DNA of 64,000 bases, from the NCBI RefSeq assembly GCF_014596945.1, contig NZ_JACVXB010000003.1, positions 540,432 to 604,431 of the forward strand. Reading direction: 5' to 3'. The stretch is from Aestuariibaculum sediminum. GTDB lineage: Bacteria; Bacteroidota; Bacteroidia; Flavobacteriales; Flavobacteriaceae. Positions 9,036 through 17,284 of this stretch are shown in pieces. Below the pieces are notes generated by a model that was not told the origin of the DNA, did not search any database, and saw nothing but the letters and a program-made list of their open reading frames with translations. The translations under genes were made by a program, and so were the position numbers. How positions within the stretch are numbered: the first letter of the stretch is position 1; every line of letters starts with the position of its first letter.

Positions 9036-9156
9036 CTGTCTGAGAGGTTTTCTAAACATCCTTCTGAATCTAAACAGAAGCGCATTTGGTTTTAACCAGT
9101 TCTAAAACGTATCTGAAACAATTTTCGGAGTAATATAAACCAATCTTTTCAGACAG
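9036..9156. repeat. 121-bp structured element with 8-bp terminal inverted repeats; probable two-way terminator
   Basis: The ends ctgtctga (9036-9043) and tcagacag (9149-9156) are perfect inverted repeats. Inside lie a second hairpin, cttctg / cagaag (9061-9080), and the small palindrome tggttttaacca (9087-9098). Both flanks are T-rich in the outward direction: tttttatttttt to the right, and on the other strand gctttttatattt to the left. It sits between two convergent genes, so a bidirectional terminator is the simplest reading. The long insert between the arms also resembles a tiny non-coding mobile remnant. Confidence 0.55.
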
Positions 9157-9189
9157 TTTTTATTTTTTAAAGTTAGCAACAATTAAAGA

Positions 9190-10041
9190 TTAATAATTAG
9201 CGATTCTAAAATTAAGCATTTGTTTTACTTTTGAATAAACTTCAGGAAAATGCTGACTAAACTCCTTTGGCGTTTCAATAAAGTTTTCAATAATAACCGC
9301 TAAAAACTCAAACTGATTGGTAAACGCATATTTTCTAAAATAATCTGACGTCATAAGTCGATTTCTTAAATCTTCATCATGAACCAACATTTCAGCCAAT
9401 TCTTTAAAGGTATCACTAAAAATAGTTGAACTTACATCGCGTTCCTTAATACTATTTATATGAATAGCATGCGTGAGCTCATGAATTCCTAAGTTTAAAT
9501 TGTCGGTATCAGACTTAAATCCTTCTTGAAAATCCTCCCATGACACGACCAAGGCCTCGAGTTTTGGATTAAACTCACCTTTATGGTACGCATCGTTAGT
9601 TTTAGAATAAAACTTAGTGGGATAAACCACTATTTTTGAGATTAAACCAATGTAAAAATCTCTAAATCCAAAAGTTAACATAACTGCAGTTGCGGAAATT
9701 AACACTCTAATTTCATCGTTAATTATTATTCCTGCCCTTCCTATAAACTCTTTATCATTTATGAAACAACGCACTCTATGTTCGAAATGACGTTTTGACT
9801 TATCGTTAAGTTTTTGATAGAAAGAAAATTTAGAATCCAGAATTCGTTTTTGACTTTTATCTAAACGCTTTAAGTGTAGATAGAAATGATTGTATAGGGG
9901 TTTTCTAAAACGCATTACATAAACCATTTCAACCATTTTAAACACGTAGTTTAAAATAATACCTATTAGAAATACAAGAAGAATTCCAATAAGTATTGTA
10001 CTTCCTAGGTCAGCTTCTTTATTAATAAAGACAAAAAACAT
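9190..10041 (-). CDS. Membrane-anchored zinc metallopeptidase of the MtfA family
   Basis: This 283-residue protein has a hydrophobic N-terminal span (about 14-36), then a cytosol-like region ending in a zinc-peptidase core: HELTHAIH at 187-194 (HExxH, His187, Glu188, His191) and a candidate third ligand Glu245 in QFEFLAVIIENF. Layout and motif match MtfA (M90 family), known in E. coli as an aminopeptidase that binds the Mlc repressor. The E. coli protein is soluble. The membrane anchor is frequent in Bacteroidota homologues, so the Mlc link should not be assumed here. It is preceded by the remnant locus at 10.1 kb. Confidence 0.85.
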   Translation of the reverse strand: MFFVFINKEADLGSTILIGILLVFLIGIILNYVFKMVEMVYVMRFRKPLYNHFYLHLKRLDKSQKRILDSKFSFYQKLNDKSKRHFEHRVRCFINDKEFIGRAGIIINDEIRVLISATAVMLTFGFRDFYIGLISKIVVYPTKFYSKTNDAYHKGEFNPKLEALVVSWEDFQEGFKSDTDNLNLGIHELTHAIHINSIKERDVSSTIFSDTFKELAEMLVHDEDLRNRLMTSDYFRKYAFTNQFEFLAVIIENFIETPKEFSQHFPEVYSKVKQMLNFRIANY

Positions 10042-10084
10042 AAGTATCGTTATAATTAGGGATATTTATGCTAATGTAAGCAAA

Positions 10085-10107
10085 AACAGCCCAAAAAATG
10101 GGCTGCT
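10085..10107 (-). terminator. Intrinsic terminator behind the vestigial discoidin fragment
   Basis: Perfect 7-bp stem cagccca / tgggctg (10087-10093, 10099-10105) with a 5-nt loop. On the minus strand it is followed by tttttg. It lies 47 bp beyond the stop of the discoidin-like remnant, so it probably terminated that former gene and may now serve the ECF sigma gene upstream. Confidence 0.7.
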
Positions 10108-10151
10108 TTAAAATAATCAACAATTACTAATACTCAAACTATATTTTAATA

Positions 10152-10226
10152 TTATTGACCATAAACATCTAATTCACCTAAAAATGTGAAATTATTTGGA
10201 CCTTCTAATGCTGTCATACGAATGTA
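10152..10226 (-). pseudogene. C-terminal remnant of a discoidin-like (F5/8 type C) protein gene
   Basis: On the minus strand 24 codons plus a TAA encode YIRMTALEGP followed by NNFTFLGELDVYGQ and stop. This is the typical last-strand ending of an F5/8 type C (discoidin, CBM32-like) domain: a YIR-hydrophobic strand, then ELDVYG at the very C-terminus. Immediately upstream the frame meets a TAA and nothing recognisable continues. A standard terminator hairpin follows. Such domains sit on secreted carbohydrate-active or adhesion proteins. I read this as the tail of a deleted gene. The match is by eye over only 24 residues. Confidence 0.5.
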
Positions 10227-10257
10227 TTAAGGTTTTGTATTGTTTTTTTTAATCTAC

Positions 10258-10827
10258 TTAATTCATGAACACTTTTCTAAACTTTATCATCGATTTTGAT
10301 AATGCGTTATAAACAGCTTTTTTATTCATTTTTAAAACCTCTGCTATTTCGTTAATGGAAAGTTCATTGTAAAATTTTAAATATATAATTTCCCGCTGCC
10401 TTGGAGTTAATTTTTGGTAAGAGCTATTTAATGCCTTAATTTTAGAATTGGAAGGTTTCAGAACTCCGGAATTAGTTAAATTCAACAAATCTTCAGAAAC
10501 TTCGAAATCACATCTAGAAAAAAGCTTACTTCTTTTGCTATGTTCTTTGAGTTGCCTGTAAAGTTCCCTACGAAATGCACTTATTAAATAAAAACGGATA
10601 TTATCAGTTTCTTTTAATGTTTCTCTTAATAACCATATTCTAACAAATAACTCCTGAATGCAATCATCTACCAATTCCCAATTGGTAGTAAAAGTTCTTC
10701 CATAATTAATTAAATAAGGAGCGTGCTCATCAAAAATTAAATTAAAGGCATAGCGATCTCCTTTTTTCATTTCTAACCATACATTTGCATGGCATTTATG
10801 ATTATGTGCAATCTTTAAAACCCTCAA
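10258..10827 (-). CDS. ECF-type RNA polymerase sigma factor, without an anti-sigma partner
   Basis: The 189 residues show sigma region 2 (about 17-85: MKKGDRYAFNLIFDEHAPYL, VDDCIQELFVRIW) and region 4 (about 132-185: LTPRQREIIYLKF, LSINEIAEVLKMNKKAVYNAL). The region between them is a long linker (about 95-130). In Bacteroidota such factors normally stand in front of a FecR-type anti-sigma gene and a SusC/TonB receptor. None is present here: downstream there is only the discoidin-like remnant. It is therefore either constitutive, controlled from elsewhere, or the last functional piece of a lost locus. Confidence 0.9.
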   Translation of the reverse strand: MRVLKIAHNHKCHANVWLEMKKGDRYAFNLIFDEHAPYLINYGRTFTTNWELVDDCIQELFVRIWLLRETLKETDNIRFYLISAFRRELYRQLKEHSKRSKLFSRCDFEVSEDLLNLTNSGVLKPSNSKIKALNSSYQKLTPRQREIIYLKFYNELSINEIAEVLKMNKKAVYNALSKSMIKFRKVFMN

Positions 10828-11053
10828 AGAAATAAGAATTAGTTAAACATTAATTAAACAAATGATAAAATCATTTCGGAAATTAATACTATAACAAAAT
10901 CTCAAGCAATCCTAGCAATTAATATTATCTACACCCTATTCGACAAAAAAATACACCTCTAAAGTAACTAGTTACTAATAATTATATCATTAGTTATTTA
11001 TAAGCGGGAAGTTTGACTTAGTTGTAAAAGGAGAAAAACAGACATAAACCAAT

Positions 11054-11091
11054 AAAAAAAGCAGGAAAAAACACATGTTTTCCCTGCTTTT
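11054..11091 (-). terminator. Terminator after tRNA-Arg
   Basis: Perfect 9-bp stem aaaagcagg / cctgctttt (11057-11065, 11083-11091). On the minus strand the stem is followed by more T residues. It begins 5 bp past the encoded CCA of tRNA-Arg. Confidence 0.88.
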
Positions 11092-11098
11092 AAAATGG

Positions 11099-11172
11099 TG
11101 ACCACGGAGGGATTCAAACCCCCGACCGCTGGAGCCGAAATCCAGTGCTCTATTCAGCTGAGCTACGTGGCC
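11099..11172 (-). tRNA. tRNA-Arg (anticodon TCG)
   Basis: The minus strand folds into a complete cloverleaf of 74 nt. The acceptor stem is ggccacg / cgtggtc with one G-U, the D stem gctc/gagc, the anticodon stem ctgga/tccag around loop tttcggc (anticodon TCG), and the T stem ggggg/ccctc with one G-U. The CCA end is encoded (11096-11098). TCG reads CGA and, by wobble, other CGN codons. It starts 27 bp after the stop of the YqeY-type gene with no obvious promoter in between, so it may be processed from that transcript. Confidence 0.95.
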
Positions 11173-11177
11173 TACTT

Positions 11178-11204
11178 CATAAAAAACACCATGTATTTTT
11201 TATG
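11178..11204 (-). repeat. 9-bp inverted repeat between the YqeY-type gene and tRNA-Arg
   Basis: cataaaaaa (11178-11186) and ttttttatg (11196-11204) pair perfectly across a 9-nt loop and overlap the stop codon of the upstream gene. The stem is nearly all A-T, so termination would be weak. It may mark a processing point between mRNA and tRNA. Confidence 0.4.
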
Positions 11205-11649
11205 CTAGTTTTTGTCTTACTATTGTTGAAATGGTTTTACCATCGGCCTGTCCTGTTAATTGCTGAGAAACAATTCCCATAACCTTACCCATATCTTTCA
11301 TACCTTCTGCTCCAGTTTCTTCAATCACTTTAAGTACTACTTTTTCAATTTCTTCTTCTGATAAAGCTTCTGGTAAGAACTGGCTAATAACTTCAGCTTC
11401 TGCCAATTCTGGCGCTGCTAAATCTTCACGTCCTTGTTCAACATATATCGCAGCACTGTCTTTACGCTGTTTAACTAATTTCTGAAGCATTTTAAGCTCT
11501 TGCTCCTCGGTTAAACCATCCTGACCTCCTGTTTCGGTTTGCGCCAATAAAATAGCTGATTTCACTGCTCTTAAAGCCGTTAAAGCTGTTTGATCTTTCG
11601 CTTTCATGGCTTCCTTTAACGCCGTCATGATATCTTGTTGTAAACCCAT
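11200..11649 (-). CDS. GatB/YqeY domain-containing protein
   Basis: At 149 residues it has the usual length and shape of the stand-alone YqeY family: an all-helical protein related to the tRNA-binding tail domain of GatB. Recognisable segments are LQQDIMTALKEAMKAKD, LTALRAVKSAI, the KQRKDSAAIY centre and the C-terminal GMKDMGKVMG...GKTISTIVRQKL. Its cellular role is not firmly known; tRNA-dependent amidation is suspected from the GatB relation. It follows the ftsZ terminator and precedes tRNA-Arg, an order I believe is common in Flavobacteriaceae. Confidence 0.92.
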   Translation of the reverse strand: MGLQQDIMTALKEAMKAKDQTALTALRAVKSAILLAQTETGGQDGLTEEQELKMLQKLVKQRKDSAAIYVEQGREDLAAPELAEAEVISQFLPEALSEEEIEKVVLKVIEETGAEGMKDMGKVMGIVSQQLTGQADGKTISTIVRQKLA

Positions 11650-11713
11650 TGATATATTTTATTTGACTGCGAATATAATAAGAAATTTAGATTCGTTTAC
11701 TAAATTAAACATA

Positions 11714-11749
11714 TAAAAAAACCGCAAAGCTGAGAGAGGGACTTTGCGG
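11714..11749 (-). terminator. Terminator at the end of the dcw (division/cell wall) cluster
   Basis: Perfect 8-bp stem ccgcaaag / ctttgcgg (11722-11729, 11742-11749), 12-nt loop, followed on the minus strand by seven T residues. It lies 33 bp after the ftsZ stop and marks the 3-prime end of the 15 kb cluster. Confidence 0.92.
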
Positions 11750-11781
11750 GATCCATAACATAGAATGGGTAGTGTACTAAA

Positions 11782-13731
11782 TTAGTCTACATTATCGTGT
11801 AAAAATGAATTATTACTTCTTAATTGAATATCGTCATTATCATCAAGCCCCACACTGGTTCTTGACATATTAGTTTCCGATGAGTGCTTGGCTTCATTTA
11901 AATTAACACCTTGTCGCTTGTAAGCAGGAACTTTTTCAATATCGTCGATTTTGGCATTATTGAATTTATAATTGAAGTCTTTCATTTTACGTCTGCGTTC
12001 TTCTGCGCGCTCTTTAAGCATATCAGAAATCGGACTGTTCATCGGGTCTATTTCTTCCACCGTATTAACGTCCGACGGTTCTGGCTTTACAACCTTTTTT
12101 TCAAATACAACTTCCTGGTCGTATTCCTCTAAGGTTTTAGATGCCTTTCTTCCTTTTGAACCTTCTGGCTCAGCATAATCATCTAATGCATAACGAATAT
12201 CTCCTTTTTCGTTGGTTTCGTTTACCGGAATAAGTTCTACATAATCGTTAACCTTAATTTGTTTTAAATCTTCATCCAGGTCAAATCGTTTGGTCTCCTC
12301 TTTATTCTCAGCAGTTGCTTTATTAGAGATCGGTAAATCAAATGTTAATGTTATTTGCTTTTCTTCTTCGATATCCTCTACTATTTCTGGCGCAGCCATT
12401 CTGGTTACCGGCTTAATTACAAAGTCATCTTCTTCCTCTACATTAGACTTCACCTCTTCGTATTCCACATGAATATTCTTAATATATTCTGATGTTGGAA
12501 TAATATCTTTATTTATAGAATTTGATTCGGCTTCGGGTTTCTTTTCAAAAACAGGTTCTTCTTCTTCAACATCAAAATCTAAAGTATGACGCACAACTGG
12601 TGGTTCCTTTTTTTGTTCTAACTCTACTATCGGTTCGATAATTACCGGATCCTTAGTTTTAGCAACTGGCTTTTTAATTTCGGTATCGTCGTTTCCTAAT
12701 GCATGAATAACCTTTTTAGTTTCGGTATTAGAAATCTCGTCTTGTTGTTCTACATTAAAACCAGTGGCAATAATAGTTACTGCGATAGATTCTTCTAATG
12801 CATCATCTTCACCAACACCCATAATAATATTTGCCCCATGTCCGGCTTCATTTTGTATGTGGTCGTTAATTTCTCCTATTTCATCAATAGTGATTTCATG
12901 CGAACCTGAAACAATTAACAACAATACATTTTTAGCTCCCGTAATTTTATTATCGTTTAACAATGGCGAATCCAAAGCCTTACGAATAGCATCTTGAGCG
13001 CGATTTTGACCAGCAGCAACCGCCGAACCCATTATAGCCGTTCCGCTATTACTTAATACCGTTTTAGCATCACGTAAATCGATATTTTGTGTATAGTGAT
13101 GTGTAATTACCTCCGCTATTCCACGAGCAGCTGTGGATAATACTTCGTCGGCTTTTGAAAATCCAGCTTTAAAGCCTAAATTCCCATAAACCTCGCGTAA
13201 TTTATTATTATTAATGACAATTAAAGAATCAACTACACCTCTTAATTCTTCGACTCCTTTTTGTGCTTGTTCGATACGCATTTTTCCTTCAAACTGAAAA
13301 GGCATAGTTACGATTCCTACGGTTAAAATGTCTAAATCTTTAGCCATTTTAGCAATAATAGGAGCCGCACCTGTTCCGGTTCCTCCACCCATTCCGGCTG
13401 TAATAAATACCATTTTTGTGTTGGTATCTAACATGGTTGAAATGTCTTCTATACTTTCAACCGCCGAGTTTTTTCCAACTTCTGGGTTTGCGCCTGCACC
13501 TAATCCTTCGGTTAAGTTAACACCCAACTGAATTTTATTAGGCACACCACTATTTTGAAGGGCTTGTGCATCGGTATTACAGATATAAAAATCCACACCC
13601 TTAATACCTTGTTGGAACATGTGGTTGATAGCATTGCTACCACCTCCTCCAACACCAATAACTTTGATGACATTTGATTGATTTTTTGGTAAATCAAATG
13701 CGATGCTTTCGAATTCTTTTTTGCTGCTCAT
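11782..13731 (-). CDS. ftsZ: Cell division protein FtsZ
   Basis: FtsZ is the tubulin-like GTPase that forms the division ring. The GTPase core (about 20-330) has VIGVGGGGSNA, the tubulin signature GGGTGTG at 115-121, and the T7-loop region near NIDLRDAKTVLSN. At 649 residues it is far longer than the roughly 380-residue E. coli protein. The extra length is an acidic, repeat-poor linker (about 340-620) rich in E, K and P, ending in a conserved tail SFLHDNVD. Long linkers are usual in this family of bacteria. It is last in the cluster and is separated from ftsA by 138 bp, enough room for its own promoter. Confidence 0.97.
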   Translation of the reverse strand: MSSKKEFESIAFDLPKNQSNVIKVIGVGGGGSNAINHMFQQGIKGVDFYICNTDAQALQNSGVPNKIQLGVNLTEGLGAGANPEVGKNSAVESIEDISTMLDTNTKMVFITAGMGGGTGTGAAPIIAKMAKDLDILTVGIVTMPFQFEGKMRIEQAQKGVEELRGVVDSLIVINNNKLREVYGNLGFKAGFSKADEVLSTAARGIAEVITHHYTQNIDLRDAKTVLSNSGTAIMGSAVAAGQNRAQDAIRKALDSPLLNDNKITGAKNVLLLIVSGSHEITIDEIGEINDHIQNEAGHGANIIMGVGEDDALEESIAVTIIATGFNVEQQDEISNTETKKVIHALGNDDTEIKKPVAKTKDPVIIEPIVELEQKKEPPVVRHTLDFDVEEEEPVFEKKPEAESNSINKDIIPTSEYIKNIHVEYEEVKSNVEEEDDFVIKPVTRMAAPEIVEDIEEEKQITLTFDLPISNKATAENKEETKRFDLDEDLKQIKVNDYVELIPVNETNEKGDIRYALDDYAEPEGSKGRKASKTLEEYDQEVVFEKKVVKPEPSDVNTVEEIDPMNSPISDMLKERAEERRRKMKDFNYKFNNAKIDDIEKVPAYKRQGVNLNEAKHSSETNMSRTSVGLDDNDDIQLRSNNSFLHDNVD

Positions 13732-13869
13732 AAATTCTGTTTTACTGGTCTAATTTTAATTTTTCTTAATACTTTTTTTTCCTCGACTTTCGAAATGATT
13801 TAAATATTTTACGTTTCGAAATCTATTTTTGTCCTTTATCTTACGATCTGCTCTTATAAAAACAGTTAC

Positions 13870-15219
13870 TTACTCTGCGTTATCTAAAAAATCTTTAACA
13901 CGTTCGGTTAATTTATCTAAAAATGAACGACGCTCTTTTGGAGCTTGAGGTTCAATTGGTGTTTCCTGATTTTCTTCTTTCGTATCGTCTGTTTCATTAC
14001 TTTCAGGAACTTCTGCTGCATTAATTTCTTCAACCTCCTGCTGCTCGACACGTTTTCTTTCTTGTCTCTTTAATCCATCTAACACCAAACCAACGGCCGT
14101 TGCGAATAACGGACTTGTAATATCATCGTCACTATCGCCGGCTAAATGTTCATTAGGGTAACCAATTCTGGTATCCATTCCTGTGATATACTCAACTAAT
14201 TGTTTTAGGTGTTTTAATTGAGCTCCTCCACCTGTTAATACAATTCCTGCTATAAGCTTTTTCTTTTGTTCTTCGTGTCCGTAGTTTTTTATTTCAACAT
14301 AAACCTGTTCAATAATTTCAACTACACGAGCATGAATAATTCTAGAGAGGTTTTTTAATGTTATTTCCTTAGGCTCTCTTCCTCGTAATCCTGGAATAGA
14401 AACAATTTCGTTGTCTTTGTTTTCGCCGGGCCACGCAGAGCCAAACTTAATTTTTAATAATTCGGCTTGCTTTTCAATTATGGAACACCCCTCTTTTATA
14501 TCTTCTGTAATTACGTTTCCTCCAAACGGAATTACCGCTGTATGGCGAATTATACCATCTCTAAAAATGGCCAAATCGGTAGTTCCTCCTCCTATATCAA
14601 TAAGAGCGACACCCGCTTCTTTTTCTTCTTGACTCAAAACAGCGTTTGCTGAAGCCAGAGGTTCTAATGTTATACCTTCTAAATTTAAGCCTGAGCTCTT
14701 TACACAGCGTCCAATATTCCGAATAGAAGACACCTGACCTACTACAACATGAAAATTCGCCTCCAAACGACCTCCATACATACCTATAGGTTCTTTAATT
14801 TCGGCCTGTCCATCGACTTTATACTCCTGGGGTAAAACATGAATAATTTCTTCCCCCGGTAGCATAACCAGTTTATGCACCTGATTGATTAAGCGATCTA
14901 TATCGTCTTCATCTATAACTGTTTCGGAATTGGCTCTAGTAATATAATCGCTGTGTTGAAGGCTTCTAATATGCTGTCCGGCGATACCAACGGTTACATT
15001 TTCTATTTTCATTCCAGCAGCATCCTCGGCTTCCTGAACAGCCTGCTGAATGGATTGAATGGTTTGGGTAATATTATTTACCACACCACGGTGCACACCA
15101 AGACTCTTAGATCTTCCAATGCCTAATATTTCGACTTTACCATAGTCGTTTCTACGTCCAATCATGGCCACAATTTTTGTGGTTCCTATGTCTAATCCTA
15201 CTGCTAAATTATGCTCCAT
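13870..15219 (-). CDS. ftsA: Cell division protein FtsA
   Basis: FtsA is the actin-like ATPase that tethers FtsZ to the inner membrane. The 449 residues include the nucleotide-binding GLDIGTTKIVAMIG at the start, the SHS2 (1C) domain region, phosphate-2 motif ALIDIGGGTTDLAIF (about 200) and the adenosine motif GIVLTGGGAQLK (about 320). An acidic linker (about 385-425) leads to the C-terminal amphipathic membrane-binding helix RRSFLDKLTERVKDFL. The start follows ftsQ by 3 bp. Confidence 0.96.
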   Translation of the reverse strand: MEHNLAVGLDIGTTKIVAMIGRRNDYGKVEILGIGRSKSLGVHRGVVNNITQTIQSIQQAVQEAEDAAGMKIENVTVGIAGQHIRSLQHSDYITRANSETVIDEDDIDRLINQVHKLVMLPGEEIIHVLPQEYKVDGQAEIKEPIGMYGGRLEANFHVVVGQVSSIRNIGRCVKSSGLNLEGITLEPLASANAVLSQEEKEAGVALIDIGGGTTDLAIFRDGIIRHTAVIPFGGNVITEDIKEGCSIIEKQAELLKIKFGSAWPGENKDNEIVSIPGLRGREPKEITLKNLSRIIHARVVEIIEQVYVEIKNYGHEEQKKKLIAGIVLTGGGAQLKHLKQLVEYITGMDTRIGYPNEHLAGDSDDDITSPLFATAVGLVLDGLKRQERKRVEQQEVEEINAAEVPESNETDDTKEENQETPIEPQAPKERRSFLDKLTERVKDFLDNAE

Positions 15220-15222
15220 TGC

Positions 15223-15942
15223 TTAAATTTTGGTACATACTACTTGGTTGTCAAACTGCAAATTGACTTTACTATAATTCTTAAGCGTATCCTCTTTCAG
15301 GCTTTTTTGATAAAACGCTTTAAGATTATTGATTTTCTTATTTAAAAGTTTAGTATCGCCCAACTGCACTAAAAAATTACATTGCCTAAGTCTTATAGAT
15401 AAAGTCTCATCTTTCGCCTGATGAATTTCAATAACATGTTTTTTCAGAAATTCGTCGGTTGTAATTTTTTTTGCTACAGTATAAACGTTAACTAAATTAT
15501 TTTTCTCTACAAAACCAGTAACTAGTGGCACTCTTGCCGTATAATTATTAGACAACGGCATATAATTACCGTCAACATCTATATAATATGACGCATTGGT
15601 ACTAACTCGTGCAATAGGTGTTTTTTGTTCAATTGTTGCATTAAGTATACCGTTTACAGCGAGATATACTTCTGCATTCTTGATCATTGGATTAGATTTT
15701 AGGGCATGCTCTAATACATTCAAATCTAAAATTTCTTTGGGTATGTTTTTAACCTCGCCGAAATTTTGTATTAACAATTTACTAACATCCTCATTTGTAA
15801 TGTATAAATTGTTTTCACTAGTAAATTTTATATGAGGTTCCGAAACAGGTCGCGTTGCATTTCTTGCCGATGCAAATGCAAACAGGAACACAACAAGTGC
15901 TGTTAAAGCAAACATTTTTATGTAATTCCAATTAACTTTCAA
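15223..15942 (-). CDS. ftsQ: Cell division protein FtsQ
   Basis: A bitopic inner-membrane protein of 239 residues: short cytosolic N-terminus, one span (about 10-27), a POTRA-like region (about 40-120, including ILDLNVLEHALKSNPMIKNA), then the FtsQ/DivIB periplasmic domain. It links early and late divisome proteins. Sequence conservation is low and the call leans on topology, the POTRA pattern and position between murC and ftsA. Its start overlaps the end of murC by 11 bp. Confidence 0.9.
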   Translation of the reverse strand: MKVNWNYIKMFALTALVVFLFAFASARNATRPVSEPHIKFTSENNLYITNEDVSKLLIQNFGEVKNIPKEILDLNVLEHALKSNPMIKNAEVYLAVNGILNATIEQKTPIARVSTNASYYIDVDGNYMPLSNNYTARVPLVTGFVEKNNLVNVYTVAKKITTDEFLKKHVIEIHQAKDETLSIRLRQCNFLVQLGDTKLLNKKINNLKAFYQKSLKEDTLKNYSKVNLQFDNQVVCTKI

Positions 15943-17284
15943 CGCTAAACTCCTTTTTTATTCGTTTTACTTCTTCCCCTATATCGCCTGCTCCAATAGT
16001 GAGGATTATTTCTGCTCCGCTACTTTGAATTTGACGCAATAAATTCTCCTTTGTCACCAATTGCTTATGGTCGTTCTCAATTTTATCTAATAGCCATTGC
16101 GATGTTACCCCTTCTATCGGTAACTCTCTGGCTGGATAAATATCTAACAACATTACTTCGTCGAATTGCGCTAAACTTACGGCGAATTCATCGGCAAAAT
16201 CTTTTGTTCTACTGTATAAATGCGGTTGAAATACTGCCAACACTTTTTTACCTGGATACATTTCGCGCACCGCTTGGTGCACGGCGTTAATCTCTTCTGG
16301 ATGATGTGCATAATCATCTATATAAATCAAGTTTTCTGATTTTATATGATATGAAAATCTACGCTTCACACCTTTATAAGATGCTAAAGCTTTGGCGAGC
16401 TGCTGGTTAGGGCAACCATATTCCACAGCCATCGCCAAGGCTATTAATGCATTCGACAAATTATGTCTACCAGGCAGGTTAAACTCTAAATTTTTAAGTG
16501 TTGTACTGGGCGTTTTTACATCAAAGACGTAAGCACCATTTACTATTCTTATATTTTTTGCGCAGTAATCTGCATCGTCTTCAATACCATATGTAAGTCC
16601 TTTTATGGGCAAACCATTTTTAACAAATAGCTTACCATCAGGCTTTACACGCCTTGCAAAATCTTCAAAAGAACGTTTTAATTCTGAAGCATCGCCATAG
16701 ATATCCAAATGGTCGGCATCCATAGAGGTTATACAAGCCAGATTAGGTGACAGTGTTAAAAATGATCTATCAAATTCATCAGCTTCCACCACAGAAACCT
16801 TTGTTCCGTTTAAGATTAAATTGGAATTATAATTTTCGCTAATACCTCCTAAAAATGCGGTAACAGGCACATTACAAGCCTTCATTAAATGACCTAAGAT
16901 ACTCGTGGTTGTAGTTTTTCCATGCGTACCTGCTACAGCCAGACAAAAGGTTTGCTCCGTAATTAAACCTAAAACCTGAGAACGTTTCAACACCTTAAAA
17001 CCTTCAGATTTGAAATAATTCAATTCCTTATGATCTTTTGGCACAGCTGGAGTATAAACTACTAAAGTCGTATCTACATCGTGAAATTCTGCTGGAATTT
17101 GAGCTATTCCATCTTCAAAATGAACTGAAACACCTAAAGATTCTAAATCTACAGTAATATCGGTTGGTGTTTTATCGTAACCAGAAACCCCCTTCCCGTT
17201 AGCAACAAAATAACGTGCTAAGGCGCTCATGCCGATACCGCCAATACCTACAAAATAAACCCTATGTATACTGTTTAAATCCAT
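15932..17284 (-). CDS. murC: UDP-N-acetylmuramate--L-alanine ligase MurC
   Basis: A cytosolic ATP-dependent ligase that adds L-Ala to UDP-MurNAc, the first peptide step of peptidoglycan. The 450 residues show the N-terminal Rossmann motif VGIGGIGMSALA, the ATP loop GTHGKTTTTS (about 118-127), the central-domain HNLSNALIAL segment and the C-terminal DDYAHHPEEI motif. It directly abuts murG with no spacer. Confidence 0.97.
   Translation of the reverse strand: MDLNSIHRVYFVGIGGIGMSALARYFVANGKGVSGYDKTPTDITVDLESLGVSVHFEDGIAQIPAEFHDVDTTLVVYTPAVPKDHKELNYFKSEGFKVLKRSQVLGLITEQTFCLAVAGTHGKTTTTSILGHLMKACNVPVTAFLGGISENYNSNLILNGTKVSVVEADEFDRSFLTLSPNLACITSMDADHLDIYGDASELKRSFEDFARRVKPDGKLFVKNGLPIKGLTYGIEDDADYCAKNIRIVNGAYVFDVKTPSTTLKNLEFNLPGRHNLSNALIALAMAVEYGCPNQQLAKALASYKGVKRRFSYHIKSENLIYIDDYAHHPEEINAVHQAVREMYPGKKVLAVFQPHLYSRTKDFADEFAVSLAQFDEVMLLDIYPARELPIEGVTSQWLLDKIENDHKQLVTKENLLRQIQSSGAEIILTIGAGDIGEEVKRIKKEFSVES

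Noticed and set aside
11911..13531. Several rightward ORFs of 60-77 residues opposite ftsZ
   Set aside because: Antisense frames of ftsZ, rich in Ser and Ile from the complement of its acidic codons.
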